Of a DNA stretch of 64,000 nucleotides, positions 44,401-53,592 are shown piece by piece. The notes under the pieces were generated by a model. The model saw only the letters and a list, made by a program, of their open reading frames with translations, did not search any database and had not been told where the DNA came from. A program made the position numbers and the translations under genes. Each line of letters opens with the position of its first letter. Position 1 is the stretch's first letter. This stretch comes from Acidovorax radicis (lineage in GTDB: Bacteria > Pseudomonadota > Gammaproteobacteria > Burkholderiales > Burkholderiaceae_C). The DNA is taken from positions 3,596,001 through 3,660,000 of the forward strand of contig NZ_CP075184.1 of NCBI RefSeq assembly GCF_020510705.1, written 5' to 3'.

Positions 44401-47070
44401 TTGGCAATGAACATAGAAAAATCAACAACTTACGAAGAAAACGCATCACACGCCGACGACCTAAAAAATCATACGCCGATGATGCAGCAGTACCAGGCCC
44501 TCAAGGCCGGGTACCCCGACACGCTTCTGTTCTATCGCATGGGTGATTTCTACGAGGTGTTCTACGCCGATGCCGAAAAGGCCGCGCGCCTGCTCGACAT
44601 CACGCTCACCCAGCGCGGGCAGTCGGGTGGGCAGCCCGTGGTGATGGCGGGTGTGCCGTTTCATGCGCTCGAGAACTACCTCGCGCGCCTCATCAAGATG
44701 GGCGAATCGGTGGCCATTGCCGAGCAGGTGGGCGAAGTCGGCGCCGCCAAGGGCCCGGTGGAGCGCAAGGTAGTGCGTGTGGTCACCCCCGGCACGCTGA
44801 CCGACACCGCGCTGCTGCCAGACAAAGCCGAATCGATGCTGCTGGCCGTGCACCAAGGGCCGCGCGCGCGCTGTGGCCTGGCCTGGCTGAGCGTGACACA
44901 AGGGCGCGTGTATCTGGCCGAGTGCGCACACGATGAACTGGGCGCGTGGCTGGCGCGCGTGGCGCCCAGCGAGGTGATCTACAGCGCGGGAGTGACCGAG
45001 CGCTTCGAGCAACAGTTGCAAGCGCTGCGCCAGGGGGGCGCCTTCACCGGCCCCATGAGCCTGCGGCCCGACTGGCAGTTTGACAGTGCCCTGGGCGAGC
45101 GCAAGCTGCTGGAGCACCTGGGCGCCGCCAGCCTGCAGGCCTGGGGCGCCCATGGGCTGGGCGAGGCCCACGCCGCCGCCGCCGCGCTGCTGCAATACGC
45201 CGAACACACCCAGGGCCGCGCGCTCACCCACGTGCACAGCGTGCAGGTGCAGCGCGGCGACGACCTGATCGACCTGCCCGCCACCACGCGCCGCAACCTG
45301 GAGCTGGTCAAGACCCTGCGTGGTGAAGACGCGCCCACCCTGTTTTCGCTGCTGGACACCTGCATGACTGGCATGGGCAGCCGGCTGCTCAAGGCCTGGC
45401 TACTGGAGCCCCAGCGCGACCGCACCGAGGCGCGCCGGCGCCTGTCGGCCACCACGGCATTGCGTGGGGCCGGGGGCGCAGGGGGTGGCTCGGGCCCCTG
45501 GGCGCAACTGCGCGGCGAACTCAAGGGCGTGAGTGATGTGGAACGCATCACCGCCCGCACTGCGCTGCGCCAGGTGCGCCCGCGTGAGTTGGTGGCATTG
45601 GGTATTACGCTACAAAAATCAGAGCTGCTTGCGCTTTCTGCACAAGCGCCAGAGCCCTATTTGGCTCAAATTTTTAGCCAACTGCAGCCCCCTGCCGGGT
45701 GCACCGACCTGCTGCAGCGCGCCATCGCGCCCGAGCCCGCCGCCCTGGTGCGTGACGGGGGCGTGATTGCCAACGGCTTTGACACCGAGCTGGATGAGCT
45801 GCGGGCCATCCAGACCAATTGCGACGGCTTTTTGCTGGACCTGGAGACCCGCGAGAAAGCCCGCACCGGCATCACCAACCTGCGGGTGCAATTCAACAAG
45901 GTGCATGGTTTTTATATCGAGGTCACCAGCAGCCATCTGGCCAACGTGCCCGACGATTACCGCCGCCGCCAGACGCTCAAGAACGCCGAGCGCTTCATCA
46001 CGCCCGAACTCAAGGCCTTCGAAGACAAGGCCCTGTCGGCCAATGAGCGCGCCCTGGCGCGCGAAAAATGGCTGTACGAAAAAATTCTGGACGAATTGCA
46101 ACCCCATGTGCCCGCCCTCACCCAGCTGGCGCAGGCCCTGGCGGCGCTGGATGTGCTGTGTGCGCTGGCAGAACGCTCGCTCACCCTGAACTGGTGCGCG
46201 CCGCAATTCACGCCCGAGCCATGTATCGAGATCGAGGCGGGCCGGCACCCGGTGGTCGAAGCCCGGCTGGCCGAAACCTCGCACGCCAGCTTCATCGCCA
46301 ACCACACGCGCCTGAACACCAACAGCCGCATGCAGATCATCACCGGCCCCAACATGGGCGGTAAATCGACCTACATGCGGCAGGTGGCGCTCATCGTGCT
46401 GCTGGCGTGTATTGGTAGCCATGTGCCAGCGGCCAGCTGCCGCCTGGGGCCCATCGACGCCATCCACACCCGCATTGGCGCCGCCGACGACCTGGCCAAT
46501 GCGCAATCGACCTTCATGCTCGAGATGACCGAGGCCGCGCAGATATTGCACGCCGCCACGCCCCACAGCCTGGTGCTGATGGACGAGATCGGCCGCGGCA
46601 CCAGCACGTTTGACGGCCTGGCACTGGCCAGCGGCATTGCCACCCACCTGCACGACAAAACGCGCGCCTTCACGCTGTTTGCCACGCACTATTTCGAGCT
46701 GACGGAACTGCCCGCCAAGGCGCGCCACGCGATCAACATGCACGTGAGCGCCACCGAATCGGGCGCCGACATCGTCTTTCTGCACGAAATCCAGCCCGGC
46801 CCGGCCAGCCGCAGCTACGGTATCCAGGTGGCCAAGCTGGCGGGCATGCCCTCGCCCGTGCTGCACCACGCACGCCACGCGCTGGCGGCGCTGGAGACGC
46901 GGGCTGGCGAAGATGAATTGCAGGTGGACCTGTTCGCCACGCCCGAGGTGCCCGAGAGCGCAGGCGCCAGCCCGCTGGAAGCCGCGTTGGCAGGCATCAA
47001 CCCCGATGTACTGAGCCCGCGTGAAGCGCTGGATGCGCTGTACCAGCTCAAGAAGATGGTGGGGGCTTGA
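44401..47070 (+). CDS. mutS: DNA mismatch repair protein MutS
   Basis: 889 residues from a TTG at 44401, six bases after AAAAGG; the ATG at 44407 is the alternative. The mismatch-recognition Phe-x-Glu is in [13 protein letters not shown]. Connector, lever and clamp regions follow, and the ATPase has [16 protein letters not shown] (Walker A), [19 protein letters not shown] (Walker B) and [11 protein letters not shown]. It recognises mismatches and recruits MutL. Two oddities: the first 25 or so codons ([18 protein letters not shown]) are AT-rich unlike the rest, and residues about 401-427 (around [18 protein letters not shown]) are encoded by a copy of the interspersed repeat. Confidence 0.95.
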   Translation: MAMNIEKSTTYEENASHADDLKNHTPMMQQYQALKAGYPDTLLFYRMGDFYEVFYADAEKAARLLDITLTQRGQSGGQPVVMAGVPFHALENYLARLIKMGESVAIAEQVGEVGAAKGPVERKVVRVVTPGTLTDTALLPDKAESMLLAVHQGPRARCGLAWLSVTQGRVYLAECAHDELGAWLARVAPSEVIYSAGVTERFEQQLQALRQGGAFTGPMSLRPDWQFDSALGERKLLEHLGAASLQAWGAHGLGEAHAAAAALLQYAEHTQGRALTHVHSVQVQRGDDLIDLPATTRRNLELVKTLRGEDAPTLFSLLDTCMTGMGSRLLKAWLLEPQRDRTEARRRLSATTALRGAGGAGGGSGPWAQLRGELKGVSDVERITARTALRQVRPRELVALGITLQKSELLALSAQAPEPYLAQIFSQLQPPAGCTDLLQRAIAPEPAALVRDGGVIANGFDTELDELRAIQTNCDGFLLDLETREKARTGITNLRVQFNKVHGFYIEVTSSHLANVPDDYRRRQTLKNAERFITPELKAFEDKALSANERALAREKWLYEKILDELQPHVPALTQLAQALAALDVLCALAERSLTLNWCAPQFTPEPCIEIEAGRHPVVEARLAETSHASFIANHTRLNTNSRMQIITGPNMGGKSTYMRQVALIVLLACIGSHVPAASCRLGPIDAIHTRIGAADDLANAQSTFMLEMTEAAQILHAATPHSLVLMDEIGRGTSTFDGLALASGIATHLHDKTRAFTLFATHYFELTELPAKARHAINMHVSATESGADIVFLHEIQPGPASRSYGIQVAKLAGMPSPVLHHARHALAALETRAGEDELQVDLFATPEVPESAGASPLEAALAGINPDVLSPREALDALYQLKKMVGA
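45603..45680. repeat. Interspersed repeat copy translated within mutS
   Basis: tacaaaaatcagagctgctt, then gcgctttctgcacaagcgc, then cctatttggctcaaattttt: the same element order as the intergenic copies, with no stop and the frame kept. It falls in the lever/clamp region of MutS, between the core domains. Confidence 0.7.
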
Positions 47071-47128
47071 GGCAACGCAACAGCCTTCCCGTCCCGCCTG
47101 CGCCTCAGCGGACTCACAACCCTATTCC

Positions 47129-48545
47129 ATGACCCCCCAAGATTTCATCGCCAAATGGGGCGCGCCCGGTGGCGTGCCCGGCCCCGCCTACGCCCTCAAC
47201 GAAGAGCAAGGCGCGCAAAGCCACTTTCTGGACCTGTGCAAACTGCTCGGCGTGCCCAAGCCTGGCAGCGCCGAGGGCTACCGGTTTGAAGAAAAGAGCG
47301 CCGTCATCGGCGGCAAGACGGGCTATGCCGACGTCTTCATGCGCGGCGTGTTTGCGTGGGAGAACAAGGCGCCGGGCAAAAACCTCGACACCGCGCTCAA
47401 GCAGCTGCTCACCTACAGCCTGGCCCTGTCCAACCCGCCGATTCTGGTGGTGTCTGACCGTCTCACCATTCGCATCCACACCCAGTTCACCGGCCACCCC
47501 AGTGCCACGCACGAAGTGCGCATTGCCGAGATGGACCAGCCAGCCAACCTGGCCCTGCTGCGCCGCATCTGGCTGGCGCCCGAGAGCTTCAAGCCCCGGC
47601 AGACCAACCGCGACATCACCGAAGCCGCCGCGCAAAGCTTTGCCGCCCTGGCCGAAGGTCTGCGCCACGCCCGGCGAAAGCATCACCGGCCAGCAACAGC
47701 ACGCCAACCAGGTGGCGCACTTCCTCACGCAGTGCCTGTTCTGCTTTTTTGCGGAAGACGTGGGCCTGCTGCCTGGCCGCATGTTCGAGCGCCTGGTCAA
47801 CAACCAGCAGGCCACGCCCGAGCGGCTGACCCAGGACCTCACGCAGCTCTTTGGCACCATGCAAAGCGGTGGCCTGTATGGCGTGGACGATATTCCGTGG
47901 TTCAACGGTGGCCTGTTCCAGACCATCGCCGTGCCGCCCCTCTCCGCGCCCGACCTGGCCGAACTGCGCCGCGCTGCCGACCTGAACTGGAGCGCCATTG
48001 ACGTCTCCATCTTCGGCACGCTGTTCGAGCGCGGGCTCGACCCCGCCAAACGCAGCCAGCTGGGCGCGCACTACACGGACCCGGCGGACCTCCCGGATAC
48101 CTTGGCTGAAGGAGATTCCAAGCCAAATCAGCCTCTAGCGCCCGTCCAGAAATCGCAAGCAGCTATCAAAATCATACCAACACGCCAGACAGCCACCGCC
48201 ATCGCGCAGGCCGCGCAGCGCCTGAACACCCTGCGCCAGGCCTGGCTGAACCCGCCCGAGTGGACGGACACCGTGCCCGAGGTGGTGCTGCTGGGCCTGA
48301 GCGCATCACCCTACCCCGACCGCATCGTGCCCAAGCCAGGTTTTGAAAAAGAACTGGCCAAGCGCACGTTGACCAATCTCTACAACCAACGCCCCGCCTG
48401 GCTGGCCGCCGCCCACGCGCAGCTGGACGCCGCCGTCGCTGCGGCCTATGGTTGGGCCGGCTACACGGCGGACCTGCCTGATGATGAAATCCTGCGCCGC
48501 CTGCTGGCGCTGAACCTGCAACGCAGCACACCCACCGGAGCCTGA
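47129..48545 (+). pseudogene. MmeI-like type IIG restriction-modification gene, frameshifted and internally deleted
   Basis: The N-terminal part (MTPQDFIAKWGAPGGVPGPA; GKTGYADVFMRGVFAWENKA; LLTYSLALSNPPILVVSDRL) matches the N-terminal domain of MmeI-like class I DNA methyltransferases. A frameshift near 47665 moves to a frame with VAHFLTQCLFCFFAEDVGLL and SIFGTLFERGLDPAKRSQLG. Then, where the methyltransferase core with its S-adenosylmethionine and NPPY motifs should follow, the frame enters an interspersed repeat (48119-48176) and resumes in the family's C-terminal end (LTNLYNQRPAWLAAAHAQLD; PDDEILRRLLALNL). Several hundred residues of catalytic domain are absent, so it is dead as an enzyme. 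Confidence 0.8.
48119..48176. repeat. Interspersed repeat copy at the deletion point of the MmeI-like gene
   Basis: On the minus strand: gattttgatagctgcttgcg, atttctggacgggcgctaga, ggctgatttggctt. It joins the N-terminal and C-terminal remnants of the methyltransferase exactly where the catalytic core is missing. Confidence 0.75.
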
Positions 48546-48546
48546 T

Positions 48547-48810
48547 ATGCGCGCACGCCCCGCCACCCCTGAAGAAATAGGAGACGGCGAAGACCGCCCC
48601 GTCGATCTGCACTCGCCCGAGGTGCCCGCAGGCGTGCGCGCCAAGGCACTGGCCATGGCCCAGCCGGGCGACGAACTGTGGCGCTGCCCGCGCCTGTCTG
48701 CACCACGCGGGGCGCTGGGCATTCTGGGCGTGGGCAAGCGCGATGTGGTGATCGAATGGTGGCTGCTGGATGCGCAGGGCGAGCTCATCGAGGCGTTCTG
48801 GGAGGCCTGA
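48547..48810 (+). CDS. Small hypothetical protein (87 aa)
   Basis: Starts one base after the stop of the MmeI-like remnant, so it was probably the second gene of that operon. A mixed alpha/beta composition with LWRCPRLSAPRGALGILGVG and VVIEWWLLDAQGELIEAFWE. A ribosome binding site (GGAGCC) precedes the ATG. No family recognised. Confidence 0.6.
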   Translation: MRARPATPEEIGDGEDRPVDLHSPEVPAGVRAKALAMAQPGDELWRCPRLSAPRGALGILGVGKRDVVIEWWLLDAQGELIEAFWEA

Positions 48811-48864
48811 TCTCGCGCCTTGTCCTAAACTCGCGGGGTCCCCACATCGCCCCACTCTTTCCTC

Positions 48865-49692
48865 ATGACGTATTGCGTCGCCATCAAACTCAACGCCGGG
48901 CTGGTTTTCCTGTCCGATTCGCGCACCAACGCCGGCCTCGATCAGATCAGCTCTTTTCGCAAGATGATGATCTACGAAAAAGCGGGGGACCGCTTCATGG
49001 TGCTGTTGTCGGCCGGAAACCTGTCTATCTCCCAGTCCGTGCGCGAGATCCTGCAGACCGAGCAGATCAAGGACGGCGAAACCGGCGAGCCCATCACGAT
49101 CTGGAACGCCAAAAGCATGTTCGACGCCGCCCGCGTGCTGGGCGCTGCCGTGCGCCATGTGCATGAGCGCGACGGCGCGGCACTCAAGCGCTCCGGTGTG
49201 GATTTCAACGTGTCGATGGCGTTCGGGGGCCAGATCAAGGGCGAAGGCATGCGCCTGTTTCAGGTGTATTCGGCCGGCAACTTCATCGAGGCCACCACCG
49301 AGACACCGTATTTTCAGGTGGGCGAATCCAAATACGGCAAGCCCGTGCTCGACCGCGTCATCTCCCCCGAGACCCCGCTGGACGAAGCCGCCAAATGTGC
49401 GCTGGTGTCGATGGACAGCACGCTCAAGTCCAACCTTTCGGTAGGGTTGCCGCTGGATCTGGTGGTCTATGAGGTCAACCGCTTTTCCAGCGACAAGGTG
49501 GTTTGTATTGACGAGAATAACCCGTATTTTCGAATGCTGCACGACAGCTGGGGCCAAAAGCTGCGCGAGGTGTTCGACAGCATCGAGGACCCGGCCTGGG
49601 GCGGCGGGGCGACCAATGTGCCCCTCATGGGCAACCCGGCGCGCAGCAAGCCGCTCAAGAAAATCACCACCCCCTTGGACAAGCTCATCTAA
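48865..49692 (+). CDS. Anbu-type bacterial proteasome homologue (Ntn hydrolase)
   Basis: 275 residues beginning MTYCVAIKLNAGLVFLSDSR and TNAGLDQISSFRKM, the Anbu (ancestral beta subunit) signature. Thr2 becomes the N-terminal nucleophile after Met removal. Lys and Asp positions of the active site (SDSRTNAG, SFRKMMIYEK) are kept. Anbu forms large ring or helical assemblies; its substrates are unclear. In many genomes it sits with transglutaminase-like and ATP-grasp genes; none of those is here, so it is an orphan copy. A strong terminator follows. Confidence 0.88.
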   Translation: MTYCVAIKLNAGLVFLSDSRTNAGLDQISSFRKMMIYEKAGDRFMVLLSAGNLSISQSVREILQTEQIKDGETGEPITIWNAKSMFDAARVLGAAVRHVHERDGAALKRSGVDFNVSMAFGGQIKGEGMRLFQVYSAGNFIEATTETPYFQVGESKYGKPVLDRVISPETPLDEAAKCALVSMDSTLKSNLSVGLPLDLVVYEVNRFSSDKVVCIDENNPYFRMLHDSWGQKLREVFDSIEDPAWGGGATNVPLMGNPARSKPLKKITTPLDKLI

Positions 49693-49743
49693 GACACTGA
49701 ATCGTGAATCGCTTGGGCGCTTGAGCGCCTGACTGCGGAACCC

Positions 49744-49779
49744 GGCAGCACCGGCCACCGTGGGCGGCTGCGTTTTTTT
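49744..49779 (+). terminator. Rho-independent terminator after the Anbu gene
   Basis: A GC-rich hairpin (gcagc...gctgc with inner ggcc/gggc pairing) followed by G and seven T, 50 bases after the stop codon. Points to a single-gene transcript end. Confidence 0.8.
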
Positions 49780-49815
49780 CTTCTCCCCCACACCAGGTTT
49801 TTGTCGGTACGCACC

Positions 49816-50637
49816 ATGCTTCCCATTGTTTTTTCGCACGCCAACAGTTTTCCGGCCAGCACCTACCGTGTGTTGTTCCAGCTTCTCAAAGACCGGGGGT
49901 TCGAGGTGAGTGCGGTAGAGCGTTACGGCCACGACGCCCGCTACCCGGTTACCAACAACTGGCCACACCTGGTGCAGCAACTTGCAGACTTCGCCAGCCC
50001 GCAAGTGGCTCGCCTGGGTGAACCGGTGTTTCTGGTGGGCCACTCGCTGGGGGGCTTTCTGAGCGTGATGGCAGCGGCACGGCACCCCGAACTGGTGCGG
50101 GGCGTGCTGCTGATGGATTCGCCTTTGCTGGGTGGGTGGAAAGCCAACGCCGTGGGGATGGCCAAGCGCACGCAGGTGGTGGGCTCCATCTCGCCAGGCA
50201 AGGTGAGCCGCCAGCGGCGTTTCAGCTGGGCCAGCAATGAGGAAGCGCTGGAGCACTTTCGCAAGAAAAAGGCTTTTGCCCACTGGAGCCCCGAGGTGCT
50301 GCTGGACTATGTCACCCATGGCCTGAAGGACGAAGACGGCAAACGTGTGCTGGGCTTCGACCGGGCGGTGGAGACTGCCATCTACAACACCCTGCCCCAC
50401 AACCTGGGTAGCCTGCTCAGCAGCCACCCGCTGAAGTGCCCCGTGGCCTTTATCGGGGCGCTCGACTCCGAAGAGATGAAACAGGTGGGGATGGCGATGA
50501 CGTTGCGCGTCACCAAAGGCCGCACGATGATGCTCGACGGCAGCCACCTTTTCCCCATGGAGCAGCCGATGACCACGGCAGCGGCCATCGAGGCGTCGCT
50601 GCTCAATCTGGCGGCCCTGACACCCCTCGGCACCTAG
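49816..50637 (+). CDS. Alpha/beta hydrolase
   Basis: 273 residues from the ATG at 49816 (a TTG at 49801 is also open). Family start MLPIVFSHANSFPASTYRVL with the oxyanion-side SHANSFP, nucleophile elbow FLVGHSLGGFLSV (Ser near residue 77), a late acid region and the His in LDGSHLFPMEQP. The substrate is not evident. It stands alone behind the Anbu terminator. Confidence 0.88.
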   Translation: MLPIVFSHANSFPASTYRVLFQLLKDRGFEVSAVERYGHDARYPVTNNWPHLVQQLADFASPQVARLGEPVFLVGHSLGGFLSVMAAARHPELVRGVLLMDSPLLGGWKANAVGMAKRTQVVGSISPGKVSRQRRFSWASNEEALEHFRKKKAFAHWSPEVLLDYVTHGLKDEDGKRVLGFDRAVETAIYNTLPHNLGSLLSSHPLKCPVAFIGALDSEEMKQVGMAMTLRVTKGRTMMLDGSHLFPMEQPMTTAAAIEASLLNLAALTPLGT

Positions 50638-50700
50638 TGCCAGCACGTAGTGCCGACCAGTGACGCCAACCAGTAACGCTGACATGTAGCGCCGGACGGG
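50636..50700. repeat. Imperfect 13-bp tandem repeat
   Basis: About five units of the form tagtgccgaccag, tgacgccaaccag, taacgctgacatg, tagcgccggacgg directly after the hydrolase stop codon. The remaining gap to 50920 has no gene that I can support. Confidence 0.5.
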
Positions 50701-50920
50701 TCCGCACAGCCGATGCGGCGGCGGGGGCAGACACAACCGCGCCGCCACAACACCCAAGGGCGCCATCCGTGCCAGGCGGTGTACCGTGCTCAGGGCAAAC
50801 AGGGAGCTCGAAAAATCACGCGATCCCCTACACTGGGGAACTGTTACCGCGTGATACAAGCACAACAGCCCACCCTGCCCCGCCCGTGCTCGCTGAACGA
50901 GCGCGGGCATTGAACCTCCC

Positions 50921-52711
50921 ATGTCTAACGCTCCCATTTCGGTCGCATGGCGTGCAATGCCAGCCACCTTGCGGCCATGGCTCGCGGCATGGCTGCTGCT
51001 GATCACGCTGTGCGGCGTGGCCAGCGCAGCGGCTGCCAAGCCGGTGGTGCTGCGCGACGACTCTCCATCCCACGAGGTCTGGTCGGCGGTCAGCGTGCTG
51101 GCAGATCCCAGCCGGGTGCTTTCCGTGCAAGACGCACTGACCCTGCTGCCACGCTTTCAGGCGCCGCCCGGCACCAGCGGCACGCTGGGTATCCGCACCG
51201 AGCCCGTGTGGATTCGCATTCCGGTGGTGGTGTCGCCCAGTTCCGACGGTTTGTGGATCCTGGACATCGATTACCCGGTACTCAACCGGGTCGAGGTGTA
51301 CCTCACCACCGACGGCCACATAAGCCAACAGGCCACGCTGGGAAGCCTGCAGCCCTTCAGCCAACGCCCGCTTCGCAGCCGCTCACATGCCATCGCGCTC
51401 GATATGTCGTCCGGGCACGCGTATGACCTCTTGCTGCGGGTCGAAACACGGGGCGCCATGATCTTGCCGATCACCCTCAACAAACGCGCCACATGGCACA
51501 GCCAGGGGGTGGATGAACAAATGCTGCAGGGCATTCTGACCGGGCTGGCGCTGTGCCTGCTTATCTACAGCATTGCACAGTGGTTCAACCTGCGCGACGT
51601 GCTTTTCCTCCAATACGCGTTGCTCATCACGGGAAGCCTGCTTTTCTCACTGCATTTTTTTGGCTTGGGCACGCAGTACCTCTGGCGTGACGCACCCTGG
51701 GCAGAAATACACGCGGCGAGCCTTGCCGCGTTGACGGCCACCTGCGGCTCGTTTCTGTTCATCAGCCAGGCGCTGGCGGGGCACAGACTCCAAAGCCGCT
51801 TGCTGCGAACCATGCGTGCGGGCGCCGTGTTGTGCGTGGTGCTGGCCGTGGCGTATGCACTGGACCTGCTCAGCACGCCCACCATGGCAGCCATCGTCAG
51901 CATTCTGGGGCTTGTACCGGCGCTCATGGGCATTCCTGGGGCTGTTCATCGGGCTCGCCGTGGCGACGCCGTAGGCATGAGCCTGCTGCTGGCATGGCTG
52001 GTCTATTTTCTGGCGACCGCCACAGTGATCGGGATCATTCGCGGCTGGCTGCCGGTCAATTTCTGGACCCTGCATTCGTTCGAATTCGGTGCCACGGTAG
52101 ACATGCCTCTTTTCATGCGGGTGCTCGGTTTGCGCACCAAGGCCCTGCGCCTCGCAGCCCTGGATGCGCACCGCGAACGCGATGTGATGCGCTCCCTGGC
52201 ACACTCCGACGCCCTGACGGGATTGCCCAACCGGCGCGGCCTGAACATCGCGCTGACCTCGGCCCTGTCGCGCTGCAGCGCAGAGAAAATGCTCGCCGTC
52301 TATGTGATGGATCTGGACGGGTTCAAACCCGTCAATGACCAGCACGGCCACGATGTGGGCGATGCATTGCTGGTGGCCGTGGCCCGGCGGCTGCAAAGCC
52401 AGACACGCCAAAGCGACGTTGTGGCGCGCATCGGCGGCGATGAATTTGTGGTGATGGCCGGCCATCTGGGCAGTGCACAACAAGCGCAGGATCTCGGCCA
52501 GAAATTGCTGGAGGCTTTTCGCACGACTTTTCCGGTGGCCCACGTTCAGGTCACGGTGGGGCTCACCATTGGCTACGCCATCGCGCCCCAGGACAGCAAC
52601 GACGCCATCGGCCTGCTCAAGCTGGCAGACGCCGCGATGTACAGCGGCAAACAGAACGGAAAATTTTGCGTGCGGCGCAATACCGGAGACCTGGCGCTTT
52701 CATCGACCTGA
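50921..52711 (+). CDS. Membrane diguanylate cyclase, 7TMR-DISM plus GGDEF
   Basis: 596 residues. Signal peptide (cleavage near VASAAAA), periplasmic 7TMR-DISMED2 domain (about 45-165: PVWIRIPVVVSPSSDGLWIL, LDIDYPVLNRVEVYLT), seven membrane helices (about 190-400), then a GGDEF domain (SDALTGLPNRRGLNIALTSA; VVARIGGDEFVVMAG near 505; DAAMYSGKQNGKF). The motif is intact, so it should make c-di-GMP in response to an outside ligand, possibly a sugar or peptide as proposed for this receptor class. Confidence 0.92.
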   Translation: MSNAPISVAWRAMPATLRPWLAAWLLLITLCGVASAAAAKPVVLRDDSPSHEVWSAVSVLADPSRVLSVQDALTLLPRFQAPPGTSGTLGIRTEPVWIRIPVVVSPSSDGLWILDIDYPVLNRVEVYLTTDGHISQQATLGSLQPFSQRPLRSRSHAIALDMSSGHAYDLLLRVETRGAMILPITLNKRATWHSQGVDEQMLQGILTGLALCLLIYSIAQWFNLRDVLFLQYALLITGSLLFSLHFFGLGTQYLWRDAPWAEIHAASLAALTATCGSFLFISQALAGHRLQSRLLRTMRAGAVLCVVLAVAYALDLLSTPTMAAIVSILGLVPALMGIPGAVHRARRGDAVGMSLLLAWLVYFLATATVIGIIRGWLPVNFWTLHSFEFGATVDMPLFMRVLGLRTKALRLAALDAHRERDVMRSLAHSDALTGLPNRRGLNIALTSALSRCSAEKMLAVYVMDLDGFKPVNDQHGHDVGDALLVAVARRLQSQTRQSDVVARIGGDEFVVMAGHLGSAQQAQDLGQKLLEAFRTTFPVAHVQVTVGLTIGYAIAPQDSNDAIGLLKLADAAMYSGKQNGKFCVRRNTGDLALSST

Positions 52712-52736
52712 GGGTATTGCCTGGGCAAAGCGCCTG

Positions 52737-53582
52737 CTAACGACAGCAGCGATACGCTAGGCCGACGGAAATGGAATACCCGGTGGGCTCCACCGTGATG
52801 GGGCTGCGGCGGGCGTCGCCCTTCAATTGCGATACGCGCGCCGTCCCCAGAACCGCCCAGCGCCGATTGATGGCCGTCATGACCTCCACACCAGCATCCA
52901 CGCTGGAAAGGCCCGCGCCTGCATCAAAGGCCGGCAAGGCAGTGGCCCCGCCGGCAGGCACGCCAAAATGGCTGCGCATATAGGTTCGATCACCAAAGGT
53001 GGCGCCCGCGCCGAATGTCACCTTGGTCTGATCGGTCACAGGCCATGTGTAGCCCACGCTGGTGGACAACTGCGCACCTCCATCGCGCCCCAGAATGTCT
53101 TGCGAGAGGCCCGCGCCCACGGACCAGCGTTGCGTCAGCGCATACCCTGCGCTCAACTTCGCACGCAGTGTGGACCGGACCGGGGGCAGTCCTTCCAGGA
53201 TCTGCGCGTCCGAACCGTCACGGCCATTGTCGATGCGCAGAGAAGCGCTCAGGTGGAACCGGTCTCCCTCGGCCAGGGTGGCGCTGGCGCCTGATTCGAT
53301 CGGACCCAAGCCATGCGCCATGAAGGCACTGCCTCGCGATGTACTCAGCCTGAAGCGTCCGTGCTCAATGGCCCATGCCGGCCGCAGGCTGGTCTTGTGC
53401 CCCGCGCCGCCTTCGTAGTCCGGGCCGGAACCCACGATGAAGCCCAATGCATAGTTGAACAGCGGTTTGGACGGATCTTGGGCGGCAGGCGAGTCCGCCG
53501 CATGCGCCGGTTGCCAGGAACAGACGCACGCGAGCGCAGTGGCAGTTAAAACGAGGCTGGCAAATGGAGCAGGACGGCGCAT
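52737..53582 (-). CDS. MipA/OmpV-family outer membrane protein
   Basis: 281 residues with a signal peptide (cleavage near AHAADS) and the family opening FIVGSGPDYEGGAGHKTSLR. The rest is a beta-barrel-like pattern of alternating residues, ending in an aromatic or basic strand (SISVGLAYRCCR). The family includes MltA-interacting scaffold proteins and OmpV-like porins. Convergent with the cyclase gene and followed on the other side by uppP, 10 bases away from the uppP stop. Confidence 0.85.
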   Translation of the reverse strand: MRRPAPFASLVLTATALACVCSWQPAHAADSPAAQDPSKPLFNYALGFIVGSGPDYEGGAGHKTSLRPAWAIEHGRFRLSTSRGSAFMAHGLGPIESGASATLAEGDRFHLSASLRIDNGRDGSDAQILEGLPPVRSTLRAKLSAGYALTQRWSVGAGLSQDILGRDGGAQLSTSVGYTWPVTDQTKVTFGAGATFGDRTYMRSHFGVPAGGATALPAFDAGAGLSSVDAGVEVMTAINRRWAVLGTARVSQLKGDARRSPITVEPTGYSISVGLAYRCCR

Positions 53583-53592
53583 GGGCGCATTA

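Noticed and set aside
50636..50700. CRISPR array
   Set aside because: Units are 13 bp, imperfect and adjacent with no spacers; no cas genes are in the window.
48172..51039. A 955-codon minus-strand frame opposite the Anbu, hydrolase and neighbouring genes
   Set aside because: It crosses three well-supported plus-strand genes and a terminator and has no recognisable motif.
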